Below are positions 22,146 through 33,591 of a stretch of DNA of 58,681 bases, piece after piece. Numbering within the stretch: the first letter of the stretch is position 1; the number at the start of each line of letters is the position of its first letter. Origin of the DNA: Candidatus Altimarinota bacterium (GTDB taxonomy: Bacteria > Patescibacteriota > Gracilibacteria > BD1-5 > UBA6164). The stretch spans positions 1 to 58,681 of the forward strand of contig JANJUN010000010.1 of NCBI GenBank assembly GCA_024710565.1. Direction: 5' to 3'. Under the pieces are notes generated by a model. That model saw nothing but the letters and a program-made list of their open reading frames with translations. It did not search any database and was not told the DNA's origin. The translations under genes and the position numbers were made by a program.

Positions 22146-24578
22146 ATGAATATTTTTTGAATTTTTTGAGTAATAATTGCTGTATTTTTACTAATTATTA
22201 GTATTTATATTTTAAGAAAAAAAGAAAATCTAAGAAGAACTCTAAGATTGTCTTTTTTGCGCGTAACAATGCCAAAGAAAAATTCTGATTTAGATGAAAA
22301 ACAAGAAACTCAAAAAGATTTCAAAGAAACTATTTCCATCATGGAACAGCTTTTGGCAAGTCTCAAAAGTATTCAATCCAGCAAAATAAAAACAAAAATT
22401 CTTGGACAAGATCATTTTTCTCTAGAATACGTTGCTCATGAGTGAGAAATATATTTTTATATCGTTTGTCCCTATGAGTACAGGGATTTATTTGAAAAAC
22501 AAATCAATGGTTTTTATCCAGATGCTATTATTGAAGAAACTCCTGAAGTCAATATTTTTTCGGGAAGAAAATATTATATTGGAACCTATCTTGATCTCAT
22601 AAAAGATTTTTATTATCCTATTAAAACATATCAAAAACTTGAATCAGACCCAATAAATACCATCACCAATGCTTTTTCAAAACTCGCAGAAGATGAATCG
22701 AGCGTGGTACAAATACTTTTAAAACCAGTAAGTGATGATTGGCAAAACGAATGTTCAGAAATTTCTAGTAAAATAATGGAAGGGAAAAAGGCTCGTTTCT
22801 CTCTCAATCCAATAAAATTTATCATCTCTTTATTTGAGCTTTTTGTTATAAATAGCAATGAACAAAAAGATACTTCCCCTCAAAATAAAACCAGTGCCCT
22901 TACTCAAGAAAGAGCTAAAACAGTGGATGAAAAGGCAGAAAAAACAGGATATGAAACTATTATCAGAATTATTACTACAGGAAATAACCTCTCTTCTGCT
23001 CAATCTAATCTCGTAAATATTATCTCGAGTTTTAGGCAATTTAATTATCCTGATTTTAATGGATTTGTTTCAACGATACGACACCATGAAGATGCTTTGA
23101 TGAAAAACTATATTTTTCGTTATTTTAAAAAACCTTTCTACCTCAGACAAGATCTGATGAATACAGAAGAAATAGCCTCTATTTTTCATTTTCCCCATAT
23201 TAAATACAATAAAACTCCTGAAATAAAATGGCAAAATTTTAAAATAGTAAAAGCTCCGAGCAGTATACCAAAAGAATGACTGATACTATGAGATAATATT
23301 TATAGATGAGTAAAAAAAGAAATAAAAATTAAAGATGAAGATAGATTTAGACATTTTTATGTTATCGGGCAAACCGGTACGTGAAAATCTTCTATCCTCC
23401 AAGTAATGGCAAGACAAGATTTACAAAATGGAAAATGAATTGCTGTAATAGATCCTCATGGGGATTTAGCAAAAGATTTAATTCCTTTTATCCCAAGAGA
23501 AAGAGCTGATGATGTCATCATTTTTAATCCTGCCGATTATGAAAGACCTATGGGGCTCAATCTTCTGGAAGCGCACACTCCAGATGAAAGAGATTTAGTC
23601 GCACAAGATGCCCTCAATATTATGATAAAATTATTTTGAAATGAAGTGTTTGGTCCACGTATTCAAGATTATTTTAGAAACGGAGTTCTGGCTCTCATGG
23701 AATACCCTGAATGATGAGCTCTCACTGATATCGTAAGACTTTTTACCGATGAAGAATTTCAAAAAGAAAGAATTCGTCATGTAAAAAATCCAATAGTAAA
23801 AGCTTGGTGGGAAAAAACATATGCTTCAATGTGAGACAGAGAAAAACAAGAAATGATTCCTTATTTCGCTGCAAAGTTTGGTTGATTTATTACCAATACC
23901 ATGATGAGAAATATCATCGGACAAACAAGATCAAGTTTTGATATCAGCGAAGTTATGAATACTTCAAAAATATTAATGGTAAATCTTTCAAAATGAATTT
24001 TGTGAGATATAAACTCAGAACTACTCGGTCTTATTCTTGTTTCAAAAATACAAATGGCTGCTATGAGAAGGCAAAATATGAGCAAAGAAGAAAGAAAGGA
24101 TTTTTTCATGTACATAGATGAGTTTCAAAATTATATTACTCCTAGTATTGAATCAATATTATCTGAAGCCAGAAAATATCGTCTTTGACTTGTATTGGCA
24201 CATCAATATTTATGACAACTTGAAAAATCTGACGCACTTACCAAATCAAACTTAAATCTCAAATGAGCCATATTTTGAAACGTTGGAACGATAATGAGTT
24301 ACAAAATCGGACCTGAAGATGGAGAATTTATGGAAAAATATTATGCACCAGTATTTTCCAATCAAGATCTTGTAAATATGGATAAATTTAAAGCAGTAAT
24401 GAAACTTTCCGTTGATAACCAACCAACCACTCCATTTTCTATCATCCCAAAAAATCCATATTTAGAAAAGTGAGACGAAAATATTGCCAAAGCTTTTTAT
24501 GAACTTTCTAGATTAAAATACGGAAGAGACAGAATGTTTATACAAAAAGAGATAGAATACAGAATCTGAGTTATGTAA
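22146..24578 (+). CDS. VirD4/TraG-like membrane-anchored conjugation-type ATPase
   Basis: 810 codons. An N-terminal transmembrane helix (residues about 4-24) is followed by a charged coiled region, an alpha/beta domain of unknown role, and a motor domain. Walker A is GQTGTGKSS (near residue 407), with the last invariant glycine coded by TGA. It is followed by VIDPHGDLAKDLIPFIP, Walker B FFMYIDEFQNY (near 655) and LAHQYLGQLEK. These are hallmarks of type IV coupling and TraG/TraD-like hexameric DNA pumps, including the CPR proteins annotated as type IV secretory DNA-binding. No relaxase or VirB genes are nearby. It leads a run with two helical unknown genes and may form part of a DNA- or protein-transport apparatus. 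Confidence 0.9.
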
Positions 24579-24589
24579 TAAAAAAATAT

Positions 24590-25057
24590 ATGAAAAATAA
24601 TGAAATATTGCGTCTTTCTGAAGTGTTTTCAGAGAAGTGAATAGCCAATGAAAAACAAAGAGAATATTTTTGTACTCTTGTTATGAGAATATTATCTCCA
24701 GATGAAAATATAGATACAATAATCGCAGAAAACCTAAATATAATTCGGGTACGATATGATTATTGATGAATATCTATGGGAAGAAGCTTAAGAAGTATCG
24801 TTCTAGATAGTGCCCTAAAAAATCTAAAAGATAAAAATTATTTGAAAACCAAAGAATGCATACGTATATTACTAGCTATGTATTATAATAAAAATTATAT
24901 AAATAGTCATAATTGGTATGATTTTAAAGTAGAGGAATTTCCCTATGATAACTTCGAAATTTATATATTAAGTGCCGTATGAATGCTTCTTGATATTGAT
25001 GAAATACCCGATATTCAAACTTATGATACAAAATCTATTTTAGAAATATGTGAATAA
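24590..25057 (+). CDS. Helical protein of unknown function
   Basis: 155 codons, of which the track shows only 24776..24982. The sequence is helical and mixed charge (RLSEVFSEKGIANEKQREYF; VLDSALKNLKDKNYLKTKEC) without motif or signal peptide. It starts 11 bp after the VirD4-like gene, so it is probably co-transcribed. The C-terminal part is acidic. No family recognised. Confidence 0.8.
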
Positions 25058-25084
25058 CTCTTTTTATATTTTAAACTTATTTTT

Positions 25085-25879
25085 ATGCAAAATACAAATT
25101 TATTGGAAGAAAATACAAAATTAAAAAAAGAAATTCAAATATTACAATCCAAGATGGCTCGAGTAAAGATTTGGATGGAAAAAGAAGTCAAAGCACAAAC
25201 CCATAAAATAGCAAAAAATAAAGCCTCCAAACTCACCTCTTCGGTAAAAGAGGATTTCTTAGCTGAGAATTTTGAGGAAGTAATAGCCAGTAGAATCAAT
25301 GATTATTTTGGAGACTTACTTCTTCTCAATGCACCAAAAGGAACTATTGAAGGGATTACCTCAGCAGAAATAAATTTTTTTAATATGATGAAAAACCCAA
25401 CTATTGATGGATTTGCTGTAATAAGTGCGTATCATAAAGTTTTAGATCTCTTTATCGAAAGTTTTATCACAAATAATTTTAGAAAATTTGCCAAGAAAAA
25501 ATGACAAACCATCCTCAGAGTAAATGATCCTTTGGAAAAATCGCTCAATCTCATTGTAAATTCAAAATATATCATGAGTGTTGGAAGACTCTATGGAATT
25601 TTAAAAATGATTAAAGAAGAACAAAAATTATACGATTATGGAAAGTGTTTTAAAGAATACCTAGAAAAATATTCTCAATTACAAGAAATTTTACTCAACG
25701 ATGAGTTTTTTGAAAAATTTACCAAATTAAATAAATCAGAAGTACTTTCTAGCAAAAGACATTCAGGAACGATTTCTAAAAAAGATACTACCGAGGCCAG
25801 AAAAATACTTATCTGAGATTTTAGAGATAAAAATTCTATGATTTATAAAATATTAGAATGACAAAGTGTATTATATTAA
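25085..25879 (+). CDS. Coiled-coil protein of unknown function
   Basis: 264 codons joining track ORFs 25085..25504 and 25532..25816. Residues 1-60 form a coiled coil (NLLEENTKLKKEIQILQSKM), followed by a helical domain (ILRVNDPLEKSLNLIVNSKY and neighbours). There is no signal or membrane segment. It is last in the run that begins with the VirD4-like ATPase and ends in a terminator shared with a convergent gene. A structural or partner role for the ATPase is possible but rests only on position. Confidence 0.8.
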
Positions 25880-25908
25880 AAAAGACTAAGCTCTGCTTAG
25901 TCTTTTTT
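25878..25908. terminator. Bidirectional terminator
   Basis: AAAAAAGACTAAGC, TCT loop, GCTTAGTCTTTTTT. The stem contains the last codons and TAG stop of the minus-strand gene at 25886. Confidence 0.85.
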
Positions 25909-26662
25909 GTTTTATTCTTTGTCTCATTTTTGTCACTGGATCAATAAAGGAATTTGGTTCTGGCAACATCTCCTGTTCTATAATATTTATTCTGGAAATA
26001 ATTTCTGTTCTGAGGCTTTTTTCACGTTCTGTTTGTATACGATGGAGTTCTTCTTGAGTATGTGAATAATTAGAATGGTAGATATGGTATAATAACTCAA
26101 TCTCCTTTTTTAAATCTCCAGAGGTTCTAATAAGTGATGTTTTATTCGAAATAAGATTTGTATACACTAATTCCTCCTCCCAAGTTCCTATTTCTCACAA
26201 TACTTTTTTGAGTTTTAACATGAGTTTTATTTGTTCTTTTCTATTTCCAGAAATCTCAAATTGTTCAGAAATATACAATAAAATTCTTGCATACCTCTTT
26301 ACAAGATCCTCTAAAGTAGGTTCCTGAGTAAGGGTTAAGAGTTTTTGAAATTTATCAGCATAAAATGGAAATTTTTTCTCTAATTCTGATAGATATATTT
26401 CTTCTTGTTTTTTTTCTAAAACATTTGATGTATTTTTAACTTGATGAGCAGTCGGAGAAATTCACATAATTCATTCTACCAAAGTTTTTGTTTGTGCTAT
26501 ATTTGCATCAAATAAAGAAGCATCGATATCAAAACCATCAAATATACTTGGTTTTTTTTCTTCCTCTATGGTAACTTTACCGATACTTTGAATTCTTTTT
26601 TCAAAATCAGCATCTGGTTCAAAGAGCTTTGCAAAATCTGCATAATTTTTATTTCAATTCAT
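25886..26662 (-). CDS. Helical cytoplasmic protein, unknown function
   Basis: 258 codons, extending track ORF 25886..26167 upstream through three TGA codons to an ATG at 26662. It is predicted alpha-helical throughout: FPFYADKFQKLLTLTQEPTL, DLKKEIELLYHIYHSNYSHT and EREKSLRTEIISRINIIEQE, ending KQKRLSRA and a TAG stop. No motif recognised. Its start lies in a tandem 19-bp duplication that also duplicates the ATG (second copy at 26643 is out of frame). The C-terminal basic tail could bind nucleic acid. Confidence 0.78.
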
Positions 26663-26678
26663 AATTTTTATTTCAATT
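26641..26678 (-). repeat. Tandem duplication of 19 bp at a translation start
   Basis: Two adjacent perfect copies of CATAATTTTTATTTCAATT, then CATAAC. On the minus strand this duplicates an AT-rich leader and start codon of the 25886-26662 gene. Confidence 0.9.
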
Positions 26679-26752
26679 CATAACTATATGAGTACATTTT
26701 CGTTCATGTACTCTAGGAAGATTGTATCATAAAAAAAAGAAAAAATCAATTA

Positions 26753-27733
26753 TTACTCATCTAAACATCTATTACATTTTTGTTCTTGAATATAGGTATC
26801 AAATAATTCATAAAAATAATCCCTTACTTTCCTTTTTTCCCTAAAAAATCCATCTTTATTATCCTCTAATTTATATAATAGATCAAGATATGGTTCTTTT
26901 TTGAGTATCTTATTATAATCATCTTTTGTATACAAAAGTCCTCCTATAAAAACAGAGTATACTTTATTAAAATCTATTTTTTTTACGACTTCTTGAAGAA
27001 ATTTTTTATACACTTCCTCATAATTTTCTATTTCTAAAAGAGGTAGAAAACGAATTCACACTTGCCATCCAGCATCAATAAGTTTATTGATAGCGTCAAT
27101 TCTCATATCTAAGAGAGGCGTTTTGAGTTCATATTTTTCAATAACTTCAGTTGGATTAAGAGAAAAGGCTATCTCAACATTTTTACTCGCAGGAAGTTGT
27201 AATAGATTAGAAATATTAGTACTTTTCGTACGAATTTCTGCTTTTACATTTTCTAATGTATCAAAAAATGGAATAAATTCTTTGGTAAACTGTGTGAGAT
27301 TATCGGTTGCTAAATTATCCGAATGATCTGAAGTATAAAACCAAAGTGTTCCTTTAAAATTTTTCTGTTGGGATCTTTCTATTTCAACCGTATCCAAAAT
27401 TTGCTTTTTAATATCATCATAATTGAGAAAAAAAACTTGAATATTATTATTTTTAAATGCTCCTTTGAGATAACAATACTTGCAGTCATAAACACAATTA
27501 AGAGAATTTTTTAAAAAAAATCATTTTCAGGCGTGTCCATAATTATCTGGAGTTTGTGTAATAGCATTTTTTACTCCCGCAATTACGAGAGTTTTTTGTA
27601 TCGTTCCAGAAATATTTTTATCAAAAATATTTTTATAATTATCTATTTCCAATACTTCATTTTCTGGAAATCTGGAAAGAATACTTTGAGCGATCGGGTT
27701 ATTTTTTAATTTTTTTTCTAAATAAATAATCAT
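26753..27733 (-). CDS. Radical SAM protein resembling spore photoproduct lyase
   Basis: 326 codons, uniting three in-frame track ORFs. The 4Fe-4S-binding motif is CVYDCKYCYL (C-x3-C-x2-C, near residue 82). The N-terminal part with TPDNYGHAGKGFFLKNSLNC, the GTLWFYTSDHSDNLATDN segment and IGIRFLPLLEIENYEEVYKK match the SplB-like family that repairs spore photoproduct in Bacillus. Non-spore-formers have relatives of unclear substrate. A C-terminal C-x2-C (QKCNRCLDE) is present. The substrate cannot be told from sequence. It is divergent from the A-type Fe-S carrier gene downstream in coordinates, a plausible supply link. Confidence 0.85.
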
Positions 27734-27817
27734 TTTTCGTATATTAAATATAGTAATTTATCTTTTCTTTTTTTACTTTTTGATTATAATCAAAAAAATA
27801 TTTTTTAAAAAAGATTT

Positions 27818-28189
27818 ATGATTTTTGAAATAGACCAAAAAATTTTAGAAGCATTCGAAGGAAGTGATATAAAAGTATATTTTTATGCTTCTGGTTGTGA
27901 AGGAACCAAAGTACATCTTACGAGTGATTTTGAAAAAACCAACTTAGAAAGTTTTTCACTTTGAGGAAAAAATATTTATTACGAAAAAAATGATAGTGAA
28001 AATCTAAATTGAGCAAAAATTTTAAAAAAACTCGATAATTCTTGAACTTGACACAAAAACAATGATAAATATCTCTTTATCTCACCCAAAGTACAATCAA
28101 GATGTGGATGTGCAACGAGTTTTTCTTTTGAAAAAAAATTGATTGATAGATCAAAACTCAAAACACTCCAAGGAATATTTAAAAAATAA
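27818..28189 (+). CDS. A-type iron-sulfur cluster carrier (IscA/HesB-like)
   Basis: 123 codons. The family's three cysteines are arranged as FYASGCEGTKVHL (first Cys) and SRCGCATSFSFEKK (C-G-C pair near the C terminus). The CGCxxSF signature is diagnostic. It transiently binds and hands on Fe-S clusters. Four glycines are TGA, which explains its absence from the track. It is next to a radical SAM gene that needs a 4Fe-4S cluster. The gene ends in a terminator shared with the amidase gene. Confidence 0.9.
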
Positions 28190-28213
28190 GAAAGGAAAAA
28201 TCCTTTCTTATTT
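28184..28213. terminator. Bidirectional terminator
   Basis: AAATAAGAAAGGA, AAAA loop, TCCTTTCTTATTT between convergent genes. It contains both stop codons. Confidence 0.85.
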
Positions 28214-29431
28214 TATTGTTTTTGAAATCATATTTTGAGATTTTAATTTTGCTACTATTTGTTCTCTAAAAATATCCATATTTATTTCTGGGTCTTTTGG
28301 TTTTCTTTTATCAAGTTCTTTATGTGCTATAACTCCCCATCCTTGTTCCCAGCCTGTTAGATCCGCATTTCTCACCGTTGTTTTTTGTCCTAACTCTAAA
28401 TCATACTCTTTTCATAAATATATAACCAATTTTTGCAAAGATTCTAACATAGCATCACTATAATACCCATCGCTCATCAAAGAAACTCAAATGCTTCCAT
28501 AATTATGTGTGGCAACATGAGATCATAAAACATACTTTCCTCCAGATTTTCATTCATAAATATTCCCTTCTCCATCGATAAGATAATGGTATCCAACATC
28601 TCACCATCTCAGATTAAGTGCGTGGTATTTTTGAACTGCTTTCATATAAGCGAGTCCTTCTTCTTTGGTCGCCTTATATCATCCAGCAGTATGATGAACA
28701 ATAATTCTATCAACCGGATAATACCTGAGAGCATCTCTTCCATCATCAAATGTTTTTACTATTTTATCTTTTGCATCTTGATTATTAAAATACATCAAAT
28801 AATTTTCTTTTAATTGATTTGGTGCCGTTGGTCCTCCAGCATAACAACTTCCATCTTCACATCCCTTCATATAAATCTCTTTTTTTGAAAATGACTCATC
28901 TGCGCCCCATTCTTCACGAGAGATAATTTCTCCATTCATTAACAGTCTCTCTCAAAGCGTTTTTTCAAATTTTTTATATGGATGATTTTGAATTGCGATT
29001 GAAATACGTACTTGCTCTTGTTTTGAGAAAATATATTTTTTTAAAAATTGTGAAAATGGATTCTCATAATCTCTATAATTTTTCGTATATTGTTCAAATA
29101 ATTGTGATTGTAAATCCGTGTCATTTTTTACATTATCTAAATCGGTTTGAAGTCTTCTCAAATACTCTATTTGTTCTTCACGAGAAAGAGGAAGAAGTGT
29201 TTTTGTTGCTGTATCATAGGTAGCAAAATTCCCTGCTTTTACTCCTTCTCTTTTTAAAACTACGCTGTTTTTTATACTTCAAAAATCACAGTAAAAACTC
29301 GAAAGTTGTGCTTGTGTATTTTTCATACTTTGGACAAAAAAGATATTCTCATTTTCACAATTATCATAATTAAAATATGAATAGAGAGAAAGTGGTAAAA
29401 TGAGAACCAAAAAAGAGAATACATATTTCAT
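28208..29431 (-). CDS. Secreted N-acetylmuramoyl-L-alanine amidase (PGRP/amidase_2 domain)
   Basis: 407 codons, with a signal peptide (MKYVFSFLVLILPLSLYSYF). The first 170 residues are a helical region. The amidase_2/PGRP domain starts at ISREEWGADESF, with the zinc-binding VDRIIVHHTAGG, then YKAT..., GDVGYHYLIDGEGNIYEG, HVATHNYGSIGVSLMSDGY and IAHKELDKRKPKDPEIN. The usual final H-x-x-x-x-x-x-x-C zinc ligand region reads KPKDPE, so the third ligand may differ. It cleaves the lactyl-Ala bond in peptidoglycan, for its own wall remodelling or that of a host. Alternative: lysozyme-like fold is excluded by the HHTAG motif. Confidence 0.92.
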
Positions 29432-29481
29432 GAGTGTGTTTCTAAAAATAATAAAATGATACGCGAAGTGAAAAATGATGA

Positions 29482-30465
29482 TTATAATCCAACCAGATGA
29501 ATTATATCGAGATATTTTTTAGAAATGATATCTCCAGCAATTTTATTTCCTTCTTGTAGTCTTTTTTCAATAAGAGAGTAGTCATTTTGAAATGCAAAAT
29601 ATTTTTCTCTTGGAAGTTTAAAGTATTCTAAAATGAGATCTAACAGCTCCAATTTTGCATGTCCATACCCATAATTTCAAGCCAAGTATTTAGCTCTTAT
29701 TTCCTGCTGTTTTTCATCTGATGCAAAAAGTTTTATAAGCGAAAATACATTACAAGTATCTGGATTTTTGGGTGCCTCAAGAGGAGTATCATCGGTTACT
29801 ATAGACATAATTGTTTTTTTGAGTTGTTTTTCTGAAGCAAAAATTGGTATAAAATTACCATAACTTTTACTCATCTTTCTCCCATCAGTTCCAGGAATAA
29901 TTCATAAATCTTCACTGATGAGGTCTGAAGGAAGCTTAAAAAATTCTGTATTATAGGTTCTGTTAAAATTTTCAGCAATATCACGAGCAAATTCTATATG
30001 TTGTTTTTGATCCTTCCCTACCGGTACTAAATCAGCATCAAAGTTGATAATATCCGCTGTCATCAAAATAGGATAATTAAAAACCGCCATATTTATATCA
30101 GCATTTTTTGCTTGACTGTCTTTAAAAGAATGCGCTCTCAGCATCAAACTATATGGCGTTACACTCGTTAAAATCCACATAATATCCATATGACGCGCGA
30201 GTTTTGATTGTTCAAAAACAATAATCTCTGAATCATCGGGTAAGAGTGCAAAATATTCCATCAAAACATTTTTCTTGTTTTGTGCTAAAGTTTCTTTATC
30301 ATGAACAGACGTTAAAGAATGCAGATCTGCAAGCATTAAATAGGTTTTATTTCCGATAGAAATATCAATAATTGGCTTAACTGCTCAGAAATAATTTCCG
30401 ATATGCATACCATTTCCGGTTGGTTTTACTCCTGTTAATATAGTTTTTCCCTTTGTTTTTGTCAT
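29482..30465 (-). CDS. trpS: Tryptophanyl-tRNA synthetase
   Basis: 327 codons, class I synthetase charging tRNA-Trp. The HIGH-like motif is MHIGNYFGAVKPII and the KMSKS motif is GRKMSKSYGN. Other family segments are YLMLADLHSLTSV, YPILMTADIINFDADLVPVG and KDQKQHIEFARDIA. Length is typical. In this organism the enzyme sees only UGG codons for Trp, consistent with UGA being glycine. The two track fragments 29677..29874 and 29902..30336 are parts of it. Confidence 0.97.
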
Positions 30466-30492
30466 AATTGTATCATTAATTTTAAAGAATTT

Positions 30493-31032
30493 TTATTTCG
30501 TTACGATTACATCATCAACGATATATTTCTTTTTTCTATTTTCTAATACCTCTTCTCTTTGTTCTTGAAGGTATTGTAAAAGTTTGTATGGATGTGGCAT
30601 AAAGCGAAATATTCTCTCTTCTTTTGTTTGAAGTTCGATAGTAATTCTTCCGTATGATAGTACATTTGAAATAAACCCTCTAGAATATGCATCTAGTTTT
30701 ATAATCTTAAACGCATCGATTACTTCTATATCGTTTCTCATAATAAGAGACGCATTGATAACAAAAATCTGGTCTCATGCAATAATAAATAAATAGTTAT
30801 AAAACTCTATCATTGCCAAAATGAGCTTAAAAAAGGAATAGTTTACCAATAGAAATACAGCTGGGAAAATAACATATACCACCAAATCTCTCCCCAAAGA
30901 TTCCGCATAAAAAATACCTATAAATGAGAGTATAATAGCAAAAATTAAAATAAAAATAAATTTCACTAAATATAAAAAAAGTAATATCCAATGCTTTCTC
31001 ACAATAATATTTCCATTATCTTCTTTATACAT
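30493..31032 (-). CDS. Membrane protein with bacterial PH-like domain
   Basis: 179 codons. Two transmembrane helices (ILLFLYLVKFIFILIFAIIL; LVVYVIFPAVFLLVNYSFF) precede a beta-rich domain with FIIAGDQIFVINASLIMRND, VLSYGRITIELQTKEERIFR and FMPHPYKLLQYL. This resembles the bPH_2/YdbT-type module after a two-helix membrane hairpin. The TGA-coded Gly in FIIAGDQ links the two track ORFs. It overlaps the small upstream membrane gene by 8 bp. Role unknown; membrane lipid or protein scaffolding is possible. Confidence 0.85.
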
Positions 31033-31255
31033 ATAAAAATTTTAAAATAATAAAAATAGAGACTAAAAATAATATTAAAAATAATGTAAATACTACCTTT
31101 TTTAATGATTTATATATTCATTGTAATCCGTCTACTTTCGTATAATGAATATGTCTTTCGTTTAAATATTTTAGTCTTTTTATAATAAAAATATAGGTAA
31201 TAATTAAGAAAAGAAAATAGAAAAAAATTCACAAAAAAAGTGGAATCGTCATCAT
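31025..31255 (-). CDS. Small two-helix membrane protein
   Basis: 76 codons, missing from the track. Start ATGATG at 31255/31252. Two transmembrane helices (LGIFFYFLFLIITYIFII and LKKVVFTLFLILFLVSIFII) flank a basic loop (KRLKYLNERHIHYTKVDG). It overlaps the next gene's start by 8 bp, which suggests translational coupling with the PH-like protein. No family recognised. Confidence 0.7.
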
Positions 31256-31316
31256 ATTTTTATAAGTTATAAATACATCGGATTTATTATATAATTATTC
31301 ACAAATAAGCAAATTT

Positions 31317-32462
31317 TTAGAATTTTTCTAAATAAATATCTTCTCCCCCGTGCTCATCAAAACTATCAAGGATGTGTTTTAAAACATATTCTATACTTTT
31401 TCCATCAAAAGTATTTACCTTTTTCTTAATAGTTCTGTAAATTTCCTTAAAATTCTCACTTCCATGATTTACTTCTACTTTTGCTTCCAAAAGGGCGCTT
31501 AATATATCGGCATTTTTGACTATTTTTCCCTCTGTTCCTTGAAATGGATGAAGCATATATGGAAAAAGTTTTGTTTTATAATCTTGTGGAATATAGTGAA
31601 ATAAATAGTCATTCATCATATCAATTTCCACTTTTTCTAAGAGTTCAACAAATCCAGGAACCGCTTTTTTTGTCGGAGTAATGATATCTCAAGTAATCGC
31701 TTCTGGAATATCATGATACATCGCTCTTAAGAGCATTTCAGTCATATCATATTTTTTTTCATTTTTATTCTCAATCATCACCAATACATATGTTAAAAAA
31801 GTGATAAGCACTAAATGTGACATAACCGAAATAGGAAAAATACGATTTTGTTGATTCCACCTCATACAATGAGAAAGTCTTCTAATATGAGAAAGATATT
31901 TTAAATAATTCTCATTTTCCAGTAATTGCTTCATACTTTCTAATTTTTGAGTGCTTTCATCCAATGATTTTTTTATTTCTCTCACAGGAATTTCATAGAT
32001 TTCTGTAAAAATTTTTGCATTTACTTCGGATTCTTTCCATCCAGCAACTCTTTTAGCTCACTGAATAATAAGAAGCTCCTTTTGAAAAGTATCATTTTCC
32101 ATTATACTTTGAATGTCATTTTTTATGTATTCTGGAGCTGGAAGAGAAAGAACATAATTCAATGCTTTTTTTTCAAGAGCAGAAAAAATTTCTGGATTAT
32201 TTTTGAGAATATATGTCTTTGTTCCAGAATTGATATCTGAAAGTATAAGATTTTTTAATGAACCAAATATAATTCTTTTTATCAAAAATTCTCTATTGAT
32301 CGAATGTCACTTTTGTTCTTCTAAATAGGCTAAAAATTCAGCAATATGGAGTGTATACCCTACGTTATCAAGTAAACACATATCTTCAATACGCGGATAA
32401 TTATTCCATCTCTTCATAGATAATCCTCTGGTGAGCATATTTTTGAGAATCATTCCTATCAT
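31317..32462 (-). CDS. Tandem HD-domain hydrolase, YfbR-like nucleotidase family
   Basis: 381 codons combining three track ORFs. The protein has two related halves, each starting with RWNNYPRIEDMCLLDNVGYT or RWNQQNRIFPISVMSHLVLI. The second carries the metal-binding MYHDIPEAITGDIITPTKK, the HDxxEaxxGD signature of HD_3/YfbR 5'-nucleotidases. The first half lacks a clear HD and has LILSDINSGTKTYI in that position. Expected activity is hydrolysis of nucleotide monophosphates or similar phosphoesters. Start chosen at 32462 as the most upstream in-frame ATG; 32453 and 32438 are alternatives. Confidence 0.85.
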
Positions 32463-32546
32463 AAAAACATCGATAAAAAAATAAAATCTTGAAAAAATAC
32501 ATTTTTCACTATACTTTCATTATATGTAATATATAAAAAATGAAAA

Positions 32547-33590
32547 ATGAAAATTTGAATAGATATCAGAAACGCATCAAAAAATAAAAATATTTTTACA
32601 AAAGATTTTGTAGAATACTTATTTTTGAATAAAAAAGAAAATCTTTTAAATATTTATGCTGATAAAGGATTTGAGTGAGATGGAAAAATAGTACACGAAT
32701 CTTTTTCTACTTTTTGGGGAGAACAAACCCTCTTCTTACAACAGCTGAAAAAAGATAAAAATGATATTGTAATTAGTTTTGAGGAAACATTTCCTATATT
32801 TTACTCTTGAGATCTCATAGTTGTTATTCCCTCTCTTGAAACGATTCTCTATCCTGATATAGAAAATACGAAATTACTCAAAAAATATTCTTATCTCTAT
32901 ACGATCAAGAAAAATCTTAAAAATGCGAAAAAAATAGTTTGTTTTACCCAAAGTACTCAAAGAGAACTCAATGAAAAACTCAATATTTCAGAAGACAAAA
33001 TCATCACTATTTCTCCTTTTTTCCCTTCTTCAAAAGAAATAAGTCTCCCTATTGATGTCAAAGCAAAGCTTGGAATAAGATGAGACTACTTCATTTATGA
33101 TTATAATTATTATAGCAACAATAATCTCAAAAGAGTCTTAGAAGCAATAAAAGAAATCTCAAAAAAAAGAGACATATATTTAGTTATTTTGGGAAGTAAA
33201 AATGCAAATAATAGAGAAATAAGAGAGCTCATTTTATCTCTTGATATCAGTAAAAATATACTTTTTGGAGGAACTCCTGATGGAAATGAACTCGGGTGTT
33301 ATTATAAAGAAGCGCTTGGAGTCATCTATCCGGTTATTTATGATAATTTTCCAATGACTCTCCACCATGCAGTCAATTATAATACCCCTATTTTGGCCAG
33401 TGATAATACCGAAACAAGAAATATTTTTGGAAATTCTATCGTGTACTTTTCACCTATTTCTGTCAGTAGTATGGTAAAAAATATCACTGAATTTTTAGAC
33501 TCTGGAAAAAAAGAAGTCGATTATGAAAGTATCAAAAAGAAATATACGATTTGAGATTTTTATAATCATTTAATTTCTATCATTCGTTAG
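32547..33590 (+). CDS. Family-4-like glycosyltransferase
   Basis: 347 codons. GT-B architecture: N-terminal KIGIDIRNASKNKNIFTKDF, a mid linker KKIVCFTQSTQRELNEKLNI, and C-terminal YYKEALGVIYPVIYDNFPMT followed by the AVNYNTPILASDNTETRNIF donor-binding region. The ALGVIYP...F(P/G)M.....A(V/M)..(N/G).P(I/V) pattern is the classical GT4 signature. It probably transfers a sugar from a nucleotide donor to a surface glycan. It ends one base before hrcA. The start is at the second ATG (32547); the one at 32540 is out of frame. Confidence 0.85.
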
Positions 33591-33591
33591 T

